From Vallitalea okinawensis (lineage in GTDB: Bacteria; Bacillota; Clostridia; Lachnospirales; PQDH01): 64,000 nt of DNA. Shown piece after piece: positions 54,657-62,738 of this stretch (positions are counted from its first letter, which is position 1; each line of letters opens with the position of its first letter). The notes under the pieces were generated by a model. It did not search any database. It had not been told where the DNA came from and saw nothing but the letters and a program-made list of their open reading frames with translations. A program made the position numbers and the translations under genes. The stretch is from positions 853,090 through 917,089 of the forward strand of contig NZ_PQDH01000002.1 of NCBI RefSeq assembly GCF_002964605.1. Direction: 5' to 3'.

Positions 54657-54690
54657 AAAAAAGCCCTCCAGTATTATGGAGAGCTTTTTA
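54657..54690 (-). terminator. Intrinsic terminator overlapping the DUF2161 stop codon
   Basis: Minus strand AAGCTCTCCA, loop TAATAC, TGGAGGGCTT (10 bp with one mismatch or wobble), followed by TTTT. The TAA stop of the DUF2161 gene forms the first bases of the loop, so the last codons are part of the terminator stem. Confidence 0.82.
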
Positions 54691-55408
54691 TTGCTTCATC
54701 GATTATTTGATTGTAGTACTTTGCTATAGTTGCATAATCTTTCAGTTCTTTCTTGCCTGTTTCTGATAGCTGATAGACTCCTCTGCCGACTTTCTCAAAC
54801 CAACTATAATGATTATTATAAAGAATTCTGGTGGTTTTAGCTTGATCCGTTCCCAACTCCCTTAATTCTTTAGTCGTTAATGTCTCAAACCTGTTTAAAC
54901 AACAAGCAATATGTATGGCTTTTTCTTTATAGGCTGTTACTAACTTAACGCCTGTCGTGCCACCAATATTAAAATCTTCATGACGCTCTTTTACTTCATT
55001 TATAAGCCTTGCTCTTCTTTTTTTATTCATAACCTGGCTTCTCTTTCGATTAAACACTTTAGGTTCAATAACAACTTCTACATGTTTTTCCTCACCCTTA
55101 AAAGATACAAACAATAAACCTAATTCAAGGCGTCGAATGAGATGCACTGTATCATTCCAACTTCGACTATACCTAAATCCCTTAGGCTTTGGAATAGCCA
55201 TATAAACTTGATCACCTATCTTCTGACGTTTAACAGCTTGAGTTAGCAGTTTTACTGTTAAGTTTTTTTTGAGCTCAACAACTGTAATGACTTCATCTTT
55301 TACAGCTATCACATCACAATCTTCTACCTCACCTCTAACTAGATATCCATTTTTGATAAAGTAGTCCTTTATAGGCTGATACAGGTCCTTTTCTAACAAT
55401 GTGATCAA
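54674..55408 (-). CDS. DUF2161 family protein, putative PD-(D/E)XK-type phosphodiesterase
   Basis: A 244-residue protein. The N-terminal half shows a nuclease-fold signature: YLVRGEVEDCDVIAVKDEVITVVELKK, with E, D and E-x-K in PD-(D/E)XK spacing. A basic segment (FNRKRSQVMNKKRRARL) follows. The C-terminal region resembles a winged helix (LTTKELRELGTDQAKTTRILYNNHYSWFEKVGRGVYQLSETG). Substrate and role are unknown; DNA or RNA cleavage is inference from the fold. It follows a small unknown gene by 31 nt on the same strand. There is no toxin or methylase partner next to it. Confidence 0.75.
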   Translation of the reverse strand: MITLLEKDLYQPIKDYFIKNGYLVRGEVEDCDVIAVKDEVITVVELKKNLTVKLLTQAVKRQKIGDQVYMAIPKPKGFRYSRSWNDTVHLIRRLELGLLFVSFKGEEKHVEVVIEPKVFNRKRSQVMNKKRRARLINEVKERHEDFNIGGTTGVKLVTAYKEKAIHIACCLNRFETLTTKELRELGTDQAKTTRILYNNHYSWFEKVGRGVYQLSETGKKELKDYATIAKYYNQIIDEAIKSSP

Positions 55409-55439
55409 CTACTTTCATATTTTAAATAATAATCTCTTT

Positions 55440-55832
55440 TTATGCTAGCAAAATATTTGTAATTTCATGCCGTTTTACTACATTGAGACACTTCAAAGAA
55501 TCATATTTTTCTACAGCTTGTTGCAATATGCGATTACACTGAATCCATGCTGTCATATGTTGCTCAGGTAATAATACATATTTCTGGCTAAACCCACTTT
55601 CTGCTAGCAGCACTAAAGAATGCTCCATCTCTGGGAAAATGTCTTGATTTTCTGATTTAAGCCCTATAGGATCCATGATGACCATATATCCTTTACCACA
55701 AAATCTTCGATTATACTCCTCAAACTCATCAAAGAATTGATAAGCATCTTCTTTGAACCAAAAACCAAATGTTTGAATATGTACTATTTTCTTTAAGTCG
55801 CTTACAAAAAACTTGTATTTTGTAATTTCCAC
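55440..55832 (-). CDS. Hypothetical protein, SpoIIAA/STAS-like size
   Basis: A 130-residue cytoplasmic protein that I do not recognise. Its alternating strand/helix pattern (EITKYKFFVSDLKKIVHIQ; FFDEFEEYNRRFCGKGYMVIMDPIGL; MEHSLVLLAESGFSQKYVLLPEQH) loosely recalls STAS/SpoIIAA-like domains, but this is only shape. Reading frame and spacing suggest a real gene cotranscribed with the DUF2161 gene 31 nt downstream. It is divergent from the Opp operon. Confidence 0.6.
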   Translation of the reverse strand: MEITKYKFFVSDLKKIVHIQTFGFWFKEDAYQFFDEFEEYNRRFCGKGYMVIMDPIGLKSENQDIFPEMEHSLVLLAESGFSQKYVLLPEQHMTAWIQCNRILQQAVEKYDSLKCLNVVKRHEITNILLA

Positions 55833-55932
55833 GATGTAATTCCACTCCTCTTTAATACTTTTATCTATCTATTTGTTATTATATCGAAGGGAAAAGCTTT
55901 TGTAAATAAAATAGGGCTTATTAAGGATCGAA

Positions 55933-55950
55933 ATGTAATAAATATTACAT
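55933..55950. promoter_or_regulatory. Palindromic candidate operator 1 upstream of oppA
   Basis: ATGTAATA AA TATTACAT is a perfect 18-bp palindrome 265 bp before the oppA start. A near-identical element occurs about 190 bp downstream. Two copies in one promoter region point to a dimeric regulator. Confidence 0.55.
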
Positions 55951-56136
55951 TCAGATCTAATTTTTTTGGTATTAGATCCTTAGCTCGAGAATATATTATA
56001 TAAGGATGGCTAAAAAAGCCCTTCTGTGACAAGCACTTTTAATAGCGCACACGTGTAATATAGAGGTAAGAATGAGTTTACTCATTCCTATAAATTTACC
56101 TGAATCTATTAATATATAAACAAAGTAGGTTTAGGT

Positions 56137-56154
56137 ATGTAACATTTATTACAT
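56137..56154. promoter_or_regulatory. Palindromic candidate operator 2 upstream of oppA
   Basis: ATGTAACA TT TATTACAT has one mismatch and the same half-sites and spacing as the copy at 55933-55950. It lies 60 bp before the oppA ATG, within the likely promoter. Confidence 0.55.
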
Positions 56155-56214
56155 CTTAGTTACACTATTCTATTTTCCTAGCATTTAAAAAAAATTTAAG
56201 AAGGGGGATTTAAA

Positions 56215-57849
56215 ATGAAAAGGAAAATGCTAGCTTTAATAAGTGTATTGCTTGTATTATCATTATTTACTGGATGTTTCTCAGATACGACGTCTGGCGG
56301 AAACAAAGTACTACGGATTGTATCAGGTGGTGAACCAGGTTCTTTACACCCCAGTTTAGCTCAAGGAACACATGAATCTATTATTCTAGACCATATCTTT
56401 GAAGGTCTCATGCGAAGAGATGAAAATGGTAATCTGGTAGAAGGTGTTGCAGAATCCTATGCGGTAAGTGAAGATAAGCTGACTTACACCTTCACGATTC
56501 GTAAAGATGCTAAATGGTCAAATGGAGATTCTGTAACAGCAGAAGACTTTGAATATGCTTGGAAGCATGCACTTAACCCATTAACAGCTTCTGACTATTC
56601 CTATCAACTCTATTACATGGTAGGTGCTACCGAATTTAACACTTATGATCTAGAAAAAGGTTCTGAAGAAGAGCTTAAAAAACTTGAAGATGCTGTTGGT
56701 GTTAGAGCTCTAGATGAAAGAACCTTAGAAGTTAACCTTGCTCAACCAACACCATTCTTCCTTGAATTGTGTGGATTCTATACCTATTACCCTATACCTA
56801 AATCAGTTCAAGAAGAAAATCCAGATTGGGCTAATGATGGCAGTACCCACATTTCCAATGGTCCTTTTGAAATTGTTGAATGGAACCATGACGAAAGCGT
56901 AGTTACTTCAAAAAATAAGAAATACTATAATAAGGACAAAATTAAGTTAGATGGTATTGAATTTACTATTCTAGAAGATCAAAATACTGAGTGGCAGATG
57001 TATCAAAGTGGTGAACTTGACATTAACAATAATCTTCCACCAGATGTGTTAGGAACCCTTAGAGCTGAAAACAATCCAGAACTCATCATAGCAGGGGATC
57101 TCGCTACCTACTTCTATCGCTTCAATACAACACTCCAGCCATTTAATAATATGAAAGTTCGCAAAGCTTTATCAATGGCAATTGACCGTGAAATTATCGT
57201 AGAAGAGGTTGCTCAAGGAGGGCAAATCCCAGCCTTTGGTATTGTTCCATTTGAGATCCCAGACGGGAACGGGGATTTTCGTGAAATTGGTGGGGATTAT
57301 TTCAGCGAGGATCTGGAAGAAGCTAAAAAACTCTTAGCTGAAGGTTTAGCTGAAGAGGGCATGGATAGTCTTAACTTTACTCTACTCTACAACACACAAG
57401 AATCCCATCAAAAAATTGCAGAGGCAATTCAAGAGATGTGGCGACAATTAGGTGTTGAAATAACCCTTGAAAACACCGAATTCAGGGTAAAAATAGAAAG
57501 AGAACATGCTTTGGACTATGAAGTAGCCCGTGCTGGTTGGATTGGCGACTATGTTGATCCCAACACTTTCCTTGATATGTTTACTTCATGGAGTACGCAA
57601 AATGATACTGGTTGGACAAATGACGAGTTCGATAAGTTTATTGAGATGGCTGGTAATGAATTCGATGCTAATAAACGTATGGAATACTTACATGAAGCTG
57701 AGGCAATTTTGATGGAGGAGCTCCCCATCATGCCAATTTATTACTATACAAGACCTCGTTGCGAAAAACCATACGTTAAAGATACCTTTAAGGTCATAAA
57801 TAGAGAGGTTTGTTTGATTTATGCAGATATTGAGGATGTAGAAGAATAG
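56215..57849 (+). CDS. oppA: Oligopeptide ABC transporter substrate-binding lipoprotein OppA
   Basis: A 544-residue SBP family 5 protein. The signal peptide MKRKMLALISVLLVLSLFTGC has the lipid-bearing cysteine at residue 21. Family features: VSGGEPGSLHPSLAQGTHESIILDHIFEGLM, YTFTIRKDAKWSNGDSVTAEDFEYAWKHAL, ISNGPFEIVEWNHDE, NMKVRKALSMAIDR and RAGWIGDYVDPNTFLDMFTS. It captures extracellular oligopeptides for the Opp channel. The AAGAAGGGGG ribosome site is 8 nt before ATG. First gene of the five-gene opp operon; a stem-loop follows it. Confidence 0.95.
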   Translation: MKRKMLALISVLLVLSLFTGCFSDTTSGGNKVLRIVSGGEPGSLHPSLAQGTHESIILDHIFEGLMRRDENGNLVEGVAESYAVSEDKLTYTFTIRKDAKWSNGDSVTAEDFEYAWKHALNPLTASDYSYQLYYMVGATEFNTYDLEKGSEEELKKLEDAVGVRALDERTLEVNLAQPTPFFLELCGFYTYYPIPKSVQEENPDWANDGSTHISNGPFEIVEWNHDESVVTSKNKKYYNKDKIKLDGIEFTILEDQNTEWQMYQSGELDINNNLPPDVLGTLRAENNPELIIAGDLATYFYRFNTTLQPFNNMKVRKALSMAIDREIIVEEVAQGGQIPAFGIVPFEIPDGNGDFREIGGDYFSEDLEEAKKLLAEGLAEEGMDSLNFTLLYNTQESHQKIAEAIQEMWRQLGVEITLENTEFRVKIEREHALDYEVARAGWIGDYVDPNTFLDMFTSWSTQNDTGWTNDEFDKFIEMAGNEFDANKRMEYLHEAEAILMEELPIMPIYYYTRPRCEKPYVKDTFKVINREVCLIYADIEDVEE

Positions 57850-57855
57850 ACTAAT

Positions 57856-57876
57856 ATGCCCCATTTAATGGGGCAT
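57856..57876 (+). other. Intercistronic stem-loop between oppA and oppB
   Basis: Perfect inverted repeat ATGCCCCATT-T-AATGGGGCAT, 6 nt after the oppA stop, followed by ATCTCTT. It is GC-rich against its surroundings. It is expected to stabilise oppA mRNA or terminate part of the transcripts. Confidence 0.75.
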
Positions 57877-57903
57877 ATCTCTTAGAAAAGGAGGATGATC
57901 AAT

Positions 57904-58911
57904 GTGCTAAGATATATCCTTAAGCGTTTAGGACTAGCCTTTCTTACTTTATGGGTCGTTATAACTATTACCTTTTTGATAATGCATGCTATACCTGGAG
58001 ATCCCTTTGCTAAAGAAGGGAAAACCCCTCCTGCAATTCTTGAAAATCTAAGACGACATTATAATTTAGATAAGCCATTGCATGAGCAGTACTTTATTTA
58101 TCTTAAAAATCTAGCAAAATTAGACTTAGGTCCATCTATGAAACATAAATCCCGAACCGTTAATGATTATATTCGCGATAATTTTCCAACCTCTGCTCAT
58201 CTTGGTTTACAAGCTTTGATTATGTCATCTATTCTGGGGATTATTCTAGGTATAATTGCCGCTACAAGGAGAAATCGATTACCGGACTATTTATGCATGA
58301 TCATAGCCATCATTGGTATATCGGTACCTGGCTTCATATTAGCTACAGTACTCATCGATGTCTTTGCTGTTCGATTAGATTTGCTACCTCCTTCTGGGTG
58401 GAAATCAGTTAAACATACTATCCTTCCAACTGTTGCACTAGGTATGTTTACATTAGCCTATGTTGCACGAATGATGCGGTCTAGTATGTTAGAGGTCCTT
58501 GGTCAAGATTATATCAAGACTGCCAAAGCAAAAGGATTATCTCCAGTTAAAGTCCTTTTTAAGCACGCCTTCAGAAATGCGATTCTGCCAGTTGTAACAG
58601 TTCTAGGCATTTCTGCAGCTAATCTTATAGTAGGTAGCTTTATTATCGAGAGAATCTTTGGAATCCCTGGTATGGGAAAATATTTTGTTCAGTCTATACA
58701 AAATAGAGACTACTCTGTTATTTTAGGAACAACTATCTTCTATAGCATTATCTTAATATCAATGAACTTTATTGTAGATATGCTATACATTTTAATAGAT
58801 CCACGCATCAAGATAAAAAGTGGTACAAAGAAAAAAACAGCTTACTCTGAAGCACTTATTACACAAAACCATGTATGTCAGAACATGGGAGGTGCAAAAA
58901 ATGAAAGCTGA
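57904..58911 (+). CDS. oppB: Oligopeptide ABC transporter permease OppB
   Basis: A 335-residue permease with six helices. It begins MLRYILKRLGLAFLTLWVV as in other OppB/DppB proteins. An N-terminal extracellular segment (AIPGDPFAKEGKTPP) and the EAA loop (LGQDYIKTAKAKGLSPVKVLFKHAFRNAILPV) are present. Start GTG 57904 is 9 nt after AAGGAGG, while the ATG at 57895 touches that site. The end overlaps oppC by 11 nt. Partner of OppC in the peptide channel. Confidence 0.95.
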   Translation: MLRYILKRLGLAFLTLWVVITITFLIMHAIPGDPFAKEGKTPPAILENLRRHYNLDKPLHEQYFIYLKNLAKLDLGPSMKHKSRTVNDYIRDNFPTSAHLGLQALIMSSILGIILGIIAATRRNRLPDYLCMIIAIIGISVPGFILATVLIDVFAVRLDLLPPSGWKSVKHTILPTVALGMFTLAYVARMMRSSMLEVLGQDYIKTAKAKGLSPVKVLFKHAFRNAILPVVTVLGISAANLIVGSFIIERIFGIPGMGKYFVQSIQNRDYSVILGTTIFYSIILISMNFIVDMLYILIDPRIKIKSGTKKKTAYSEALITQNHVCQNMGGAKNES

Positions 58912-59830
58912 TATTAAAGTTACTCCTGACATGTTTGAATCCGTCAGTGATAATTACACGGATGCAGAAAAAATAACCAGACCAAGCGTTACGTACTGGA
59001 AAGATGTTTGGAGAAGGTTAAAGGAAAATAAATTGGCTATGTTTGGATTAATCATCATATCCATTTTAATCTTTTTGGCTTTTCTTGGTCCTTATATGAA
59101 TCGCTTTTCTTACTATGAACAGGACTTCAATATAAGAAATCAATGGCCTGACAGTGTTCATTGGTTTGGAACGGATACTCTCGGAAGAGATCTATGGACG
59201 AGAGCGTGGTATGGAGCAAGAATTTCCTTGTTCATTGGTTTTATGGCTACAATCATCGATTTCATTATTGGTGCTATCTACGGAGGCATATCTGGTCTAA
59301 AAGGTGGTAAAGTGGATGAAATCATGATGCGTTTTGCTGAAGTACTCTATAGCATTCCTCATCTACTAATGGTTATTTTACTCATGGTCATCATGGACCC
59401 TGGTTTATTCCCAATCATTTTAGCTATGACCATTACTGGGTGGCTGAGAATGGCTCGTTTAGTCCGCGGGCAAGTCTTGCAGCTTAAAGAACAAGAATTT
59501 GTTCATGCTGCCGAAGCAGTCGGCGCTGATACAAAATGGATTCTAAGGAAACACCTTATTCCTAATACAATGGGACCAATACTGGTTAATGTAACATTGA
59601 CTATACCTACTGCCATCTTTGCTGAAGCAACACTGAGTTTCTTAGGTTTAGGTGTGCAGGCACCAATGGCAAGTTGGGGGTCTATGGCAAATGATGCTCT
59701 ACAAAGTTTGTTTACAGGTACTACCTACCAACTTTTTATACCTGCATTCTTAATCTCTTTAACCATGTTCGGCTTCAATGTTTTAGGTGATGGGCTTCGA
59801 GATGCCCTTGACCCCAAATTACGAAAATAG
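58901..59830 (+). CDS. oppC: Oligopeptide ABC transporter permease OppC
   Basis: A 309-residue permease. A cytoplasmic N-terminus (SVTYWKDVWRRLKENKLAMFGLIII) leads into six helices. The family has WFGTDTLGRDLWTRAWYGARISL and the EAA loop EFVHAAEAVGADTKWILRKHLIPNTMGPI. ATG 58901 has GGGAGGTG 6 nt upstream, so the 27-residue upstream extension is rejected. It overlaps oppB by 11 nt and precedes oppD by 20 nt. Confidence 0.95.
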   Translation: MKADIKVTPDMFESVSDNYTDAEKITRPSVTYWKDVWRRLKENKLAMFGLIIISILIFLAFLGPYMNRFSYYEQDFNIRNQWPDSVHWFGTDTLGRDLWTRAWYGARISLFIGFMATIIDFIIGAIYGGISGLKGGKVDEIMMRFAEVLYSIPHLLMVILLMVIMDPGLFPIILAMTITGWLRMARLVRGQVLQLKEQEFVHAAEAVGADTKWILRKHLIPNTMGPILVNVTLTIPTAIFAEATLSFLGLGVQAPMASWGSMANDALQSLFTGTTYQLFIPAFLISLTMFGFNVLGDGLRDALDPKLRK

Positions 59831-59850
59831 AAAGGAGGCCGGCTATCTCT

Positions 59851-60870
59851 ATGGAAAAACTACTAGAAGTAAAAGATTTACATGTTTCCTTTGATACTTA
59901 TGCTGGTGAAGTTCAAGCAGTTCGTGGCGTAAACTTTGAAGTGTACAAAGGCGAGACTTTAGGAATTGTTGGTGAATCTGGATGCGGAAAGAGTGTGACA
60001 GCCCAATCCATTATGCAACTCCTGGAGGTTCCTCCTGCTAGATATAAACAAGGCTCCATTCTATTCAATGGAAAAGATTTATTAGCCCTTAAAGATAAGA
60101 AAATGCAAGATGTTCGTGGTAACGATATCAGTATGGTCTTCCAAGATCCTATGACCTCATTAAATCCGACACAAAAGATTGGTGCACAAATTACTGAGGT
60201 ACTTATGGAACACCAGCACATCAGCAAAAAAGATGCCTACTTACGGGCAGAAAAAATGCTAGAAATGGTTGCTGTATCAGAACCCCAGAAACGGGTCAAA
60301 CAATATCCTCATGAGTTCTCTGGTGGTATGAGGCAGCGTGCAATGATCGCCTTAGCTCTAGCATGTCGTCCAAAGTTACTTATAGCTGATGAACCGACGA
60401 CAGCATTAGATGTAACCATTCAAGCACAGATTCTTGAGCTATTAATGGATTTGCAAAAACAAACTGATACTTCCATTATTCTAATAACCCATGACCTTGG
60501 TGTCATCGCTAAGATGTGTACCCGTGTTATCGTCATGTACGCAGGGCAAGTTGTTGAACAAGGTAATGCTAAAGATATTTTTCAGCATCCCCAGCATCCC
60601 TATACAAAAGGTTTACTTAAGTCAGTCCCTCGTATGGATATGGATAGAAATGAAAGTTTACAACCGATTATTGGATCTCCACCAGATCTATTCAATCCCC
60701 CAAAGGGATGTGCTTTCTATCCACGTTGTGATTCTGCCATGAAAATATGTAAAGATCATCAACCTCTAAAGGAACCAACTAAAAACAGCCTATGCTCAAC
60801 ATGTTGGCTCAATCATCCTATGGCCGAAACAGCTGCTTGTCGCCTAAGGAGGTGCCCACTAAATGAGTGA
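59851..60870 (+). CDS. oppD: Oligopeptide ABC transporter ATPase OppD
   Basis: A 339-residue ATPase with Walker [18 protein letters not shown]-loop [12 protein letters not shown], signature [16 protein letters not shown], Walker [15 protein letters not shown] and H-loop LITHDLG. The C-terminal peptide-transporter extension has cysteines ([15 protein letters not shown], then LCSTCW) that in OppD/OppF relatives bind an iron-sulfur cluster. It ends in a further SAC-type tail ([13 protein letters not shown]), longer than usual. It overlaps oppF by 8 nt and works with it as an ATPase heterodimer. Confidence 0.95.
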   Translation: MEKLLEVKDLHVSFDTYAGEVQAVRGVNFEVYKGETLGIVGESGCGKSVTAQSIMQLLEVPPARYKQGSILFNGKDLLALKDKKMQDVRGNDISMVFQDPMTSLNPTQKIGAQITEVLMEHQHISKKDAYLRAEKMLEMVAVSEPQKRVKQYPHEFSGGMRQRAMIALALACRPKLLIADEPTTALDVTIQAQILELLMDLQKQTDTSIILITHDLGVIAKMCTRVIVMYAGQVVEQGNAKDIFQHPQHPYTKGLLKSVPRMDMDRNESLQPIIGSPPDLFNPPKGCAFYPRCDSAMKICKDHQPLKEPTKNSLCSTCWLNHPMAETAACRLRRCPLNE

Positions 60871-61822
60871 TCAGAAAGCTTTATTACAGGTTAATAATCT
60901 AAAAAAGTATTTCTTAATTAATCATCAACAGCTCAAAGCAGTAGATGGCTTAACCTTCGATATCTATGAAGGTGAAACCTTAGGTCTCGTTGGTGAAAGC
61001 GGCTGTGGTAAATCAACAGCTGGTAGAACCATTTTAAAACTCTATGAAGCAACAGATGGATCTGTCATATTTAATAATATGGATATCTACAACCTACCTA
61101 AAAGTAAAATGAAAGATATCAGACGACAAATGCAGATTATATTTCAAGACCCTTATGCATCTCTCAATCCTCGTATGACTGTTGAAGATATCATCGGCGA
61201 ACCCATCGATGTTCATAAATTGGCATCAGGCAAAGAGAGGCAAAGTAGAATTCAAGAATTATTGGAGCTTGTAGGACTAAATGCTGAACACATGGGACGC
61301 TTCCCCCATGAATTCAGTGGTGGTCAAAGGCAAAGAATAGGAATTGCACGTGCTCTGGCAGTTGAACCAAGGTTCATTGTTTGTGACGAACCTATATCTG
61401 CCTTAGATGTATCTATCCAAGCCCAAGTTGTGAATCTTATGAAAGAACTGCAAGAAAAAATGGGATTAACCTATTTATTCATCGCTCATGACTTATCAAT
61501 GGTCCGCTATATATCTGATCGTATTTTAGTCATGTACTTAGGTAATATGGTTGAACTTGCAGATAGTGATACATTGCATAGGGAGCCGCTTCATCCCTAT
61601 ACACAAGCACTACTATCAGCCGTCCCCATCCCAGATCCAACTGTTGAACCAACAAGAAAGCGAATTGAAGTTGAAGGTGAGGTCCCCAGTCCTATTGATC
61701 CTCCACCAATTTGTCCTTTCTGTAGTCGTTGCAAAAAAGCAAAGGATATTTGTTATCAAGCTAAGCCACAGTGGAAAGAAATTAAAGAGAACCACTATGT
61801 AGCTTGTCATCTCTTTAATTAA
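60863..61822 (+). CDS. oppF: Oligopeptide ABC transporter ATPase OppF
   Basis: A 319-residue ATPase with Walker [18 protein letters not shown]-loop IFQDPYASLNPRMTV, signature FSGGQRQRIGIARALA, Walker B FIVCDEPISALDVS and H-loop IAHDLSMVRYIS. The C-terminal extension has the PICPFCSRCKKAKDIC cysteine cluster typical of the family. Last gene of oppABCDF, followed directly by a strong terminator. Start ATG has AAGGAGG upstream, inside the end of oppD. Confidence 0.95.
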   Translation: MSDQKALLQVNNLKKYFLINHQQLKAVDGLTFDIYEGETLGLVGESGCGKSTAGRTILKLYEATDGSVIFNNMDIYNLPKSKMKDIRRQMQIIFQDPYASLNPRMTVEDIIGEPIDVHKLASGKERQSRIQELLELVGLNAEHMGRFPHEFSGGQRQRIGIARALAVEPRFIVCDEPISALDVSIQAQVVNLMKELQEKMGLTYLFIAHDLSMVRYISDRILVMYLGNMVELADSDTLHREPLHPYTQALLSAVPIPDPTVEPTRKRIEVEGEVPSPIDPPPICPFCSRCKKAKDICYQAKPQWKEIKENHYVACHLFN

Positions 61823-61827
61823 CTAAT

Positions 61828-61865
61828 AAGACTCCCGCTTCTAAGTGGGAGTCTTGATTTTTTTT
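61828..61865 (+). terminator. Intrinsic terminator of the opp operon
   Basis: 9-bp perfect stem AAGACTCCC/GGGAGTCTT with a 10-nt loop, then GA and eight T residues, 6 nt after the oppF stop. The last 25 bases lie inside the 3' end of the convergent tetR-like gene. Confidence 0.9.
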
Positions 61866-62470
61866 ATCATCCTTCTAACCATTACTATTAGGCTGCTTCT
61901 AATTTCTTTTAAGGTATAAGGTTTTTCATGTACAATAGCATTATACATAATGCCACCAATAAGCTCTAATATCAAATAGAGTTCTTTTTCTGCATCATCT
62001 CTTTTTTTTCCTAAAGCCACGATATTATCAATAAACTTATCCTGAATAGGTTTTAGCCTATCATAATTTTTATCGTCATATTCCCTAGTTCGAGAAAAGA
62101 CACCCCAAGACAAATCTTTATAAATAATTTTTAGCATTTTTTTATTTTGATCTAGATAATCCATAATGTAATCACCCATATGAACTACTTGATCGATAGC
62201 ATTTTCAAATTGCTTTTCATTAGCAGACTTCATAGCATCAATTAATAACTCATCTGTCTTTTCTTGTACGATAATATCTAATAATTGATACTTGTCCTTA
62301 AAATAAAGATAGAAGGTTCCCTTAGCTATACCTGCATGAGTAACAATATCACTTATGGATGTATCATTAACACCTTTAGAAGAAAATAAGTCGAAAGCTG
62401 CAGTCAATAATCGTTTTTCCTTCAATTGTTTTTTCTGTTCTACTTTTGACATGTTCATTTTTTCAATCAT
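61841..62470 (-). CDS. TetR-family transcriptional regulator
   Basis: A 209-residue repressor-like protein. The DNA-binding domain is LLTAAFDLFSSKGVNDTSISDIVTHAGIAKGTFYLYFKDKYQLLDIIVQEK. The remaining 140 residues are the helical ligand-binding region. The gene converges on oppF and its 3' end overlaps the opp terminator. It may control the divergent papain-like gene or itself. The opp palindromes are not repeated in front of it, so a link to opp is unsupported. Start at 62470 follows a GGGGGGAGAGG stretch; the ATG four codons in is an alternative. Confidence 0.88.
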   Translation of the reverse strand: MIEKMNMSKVEQKKQLKEKRLLTAAFDLFSSKGVNDTSISDIVTHAGIAKGTFYLYFKDKYQLLDIIVQEKTDELLIDAMKSANEKQFENAIDQVVHMGDYIMDYLDQNKKMLKIIYKDLSWGVFSRTREYDDKNYDRLKPIQDKFIDNIVALGKKRDDAEKELYLILELIGGIMYNAIVHEKPYTLKEIRSSLIVMVRRMIKKIKTPT

Positions 62471-62738
62471 CCTCTCCCCCCTTTATATACCTATTAAGTT
62501 TTCCTCGTCTATACCCCTCTCCTTCTATTATAGCACATAATAATCTTAAGCCTAACATGGTTTTTTATGAGCAATTAAACTCAATTATCGTGATTATATG
62601 CAGTTTATGAAATCGAAAACTGATAGGCATCCTAGAGAGTCGTAAGTTTTTGTTCACAATTAATTCACTTGTCTTTCTACTCAAAGTCCTATAAAATTAA
62701 AATAGAGTTTATAAATATCATTTTAAAGGTTGATGTAT

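Larger units (their letters stand above)
55833..56214. other. Long divergent intergenic region of the opp operon
   Basis: 382 bp without a gene. It contains two 18-bp palindromes (listed separately), an inverted repeat GATCTAAT/ATTAGATC (55954-55978) and an outer pair AAGGATC/GATCCTT (55923-55980) that encloses the first palindrome. It should hold the promoters of oppA and of the small gene at 55832. Confidence 0.6.

Noticed and set aside
55933-55950. GlnR/TnrA site (TGTNA-N7-TNACA) upstream of oppA
   Set aside because: Both palindromes have a 6-nt, not 7-nt, spacer between the half-sites, so the consensus is not met.
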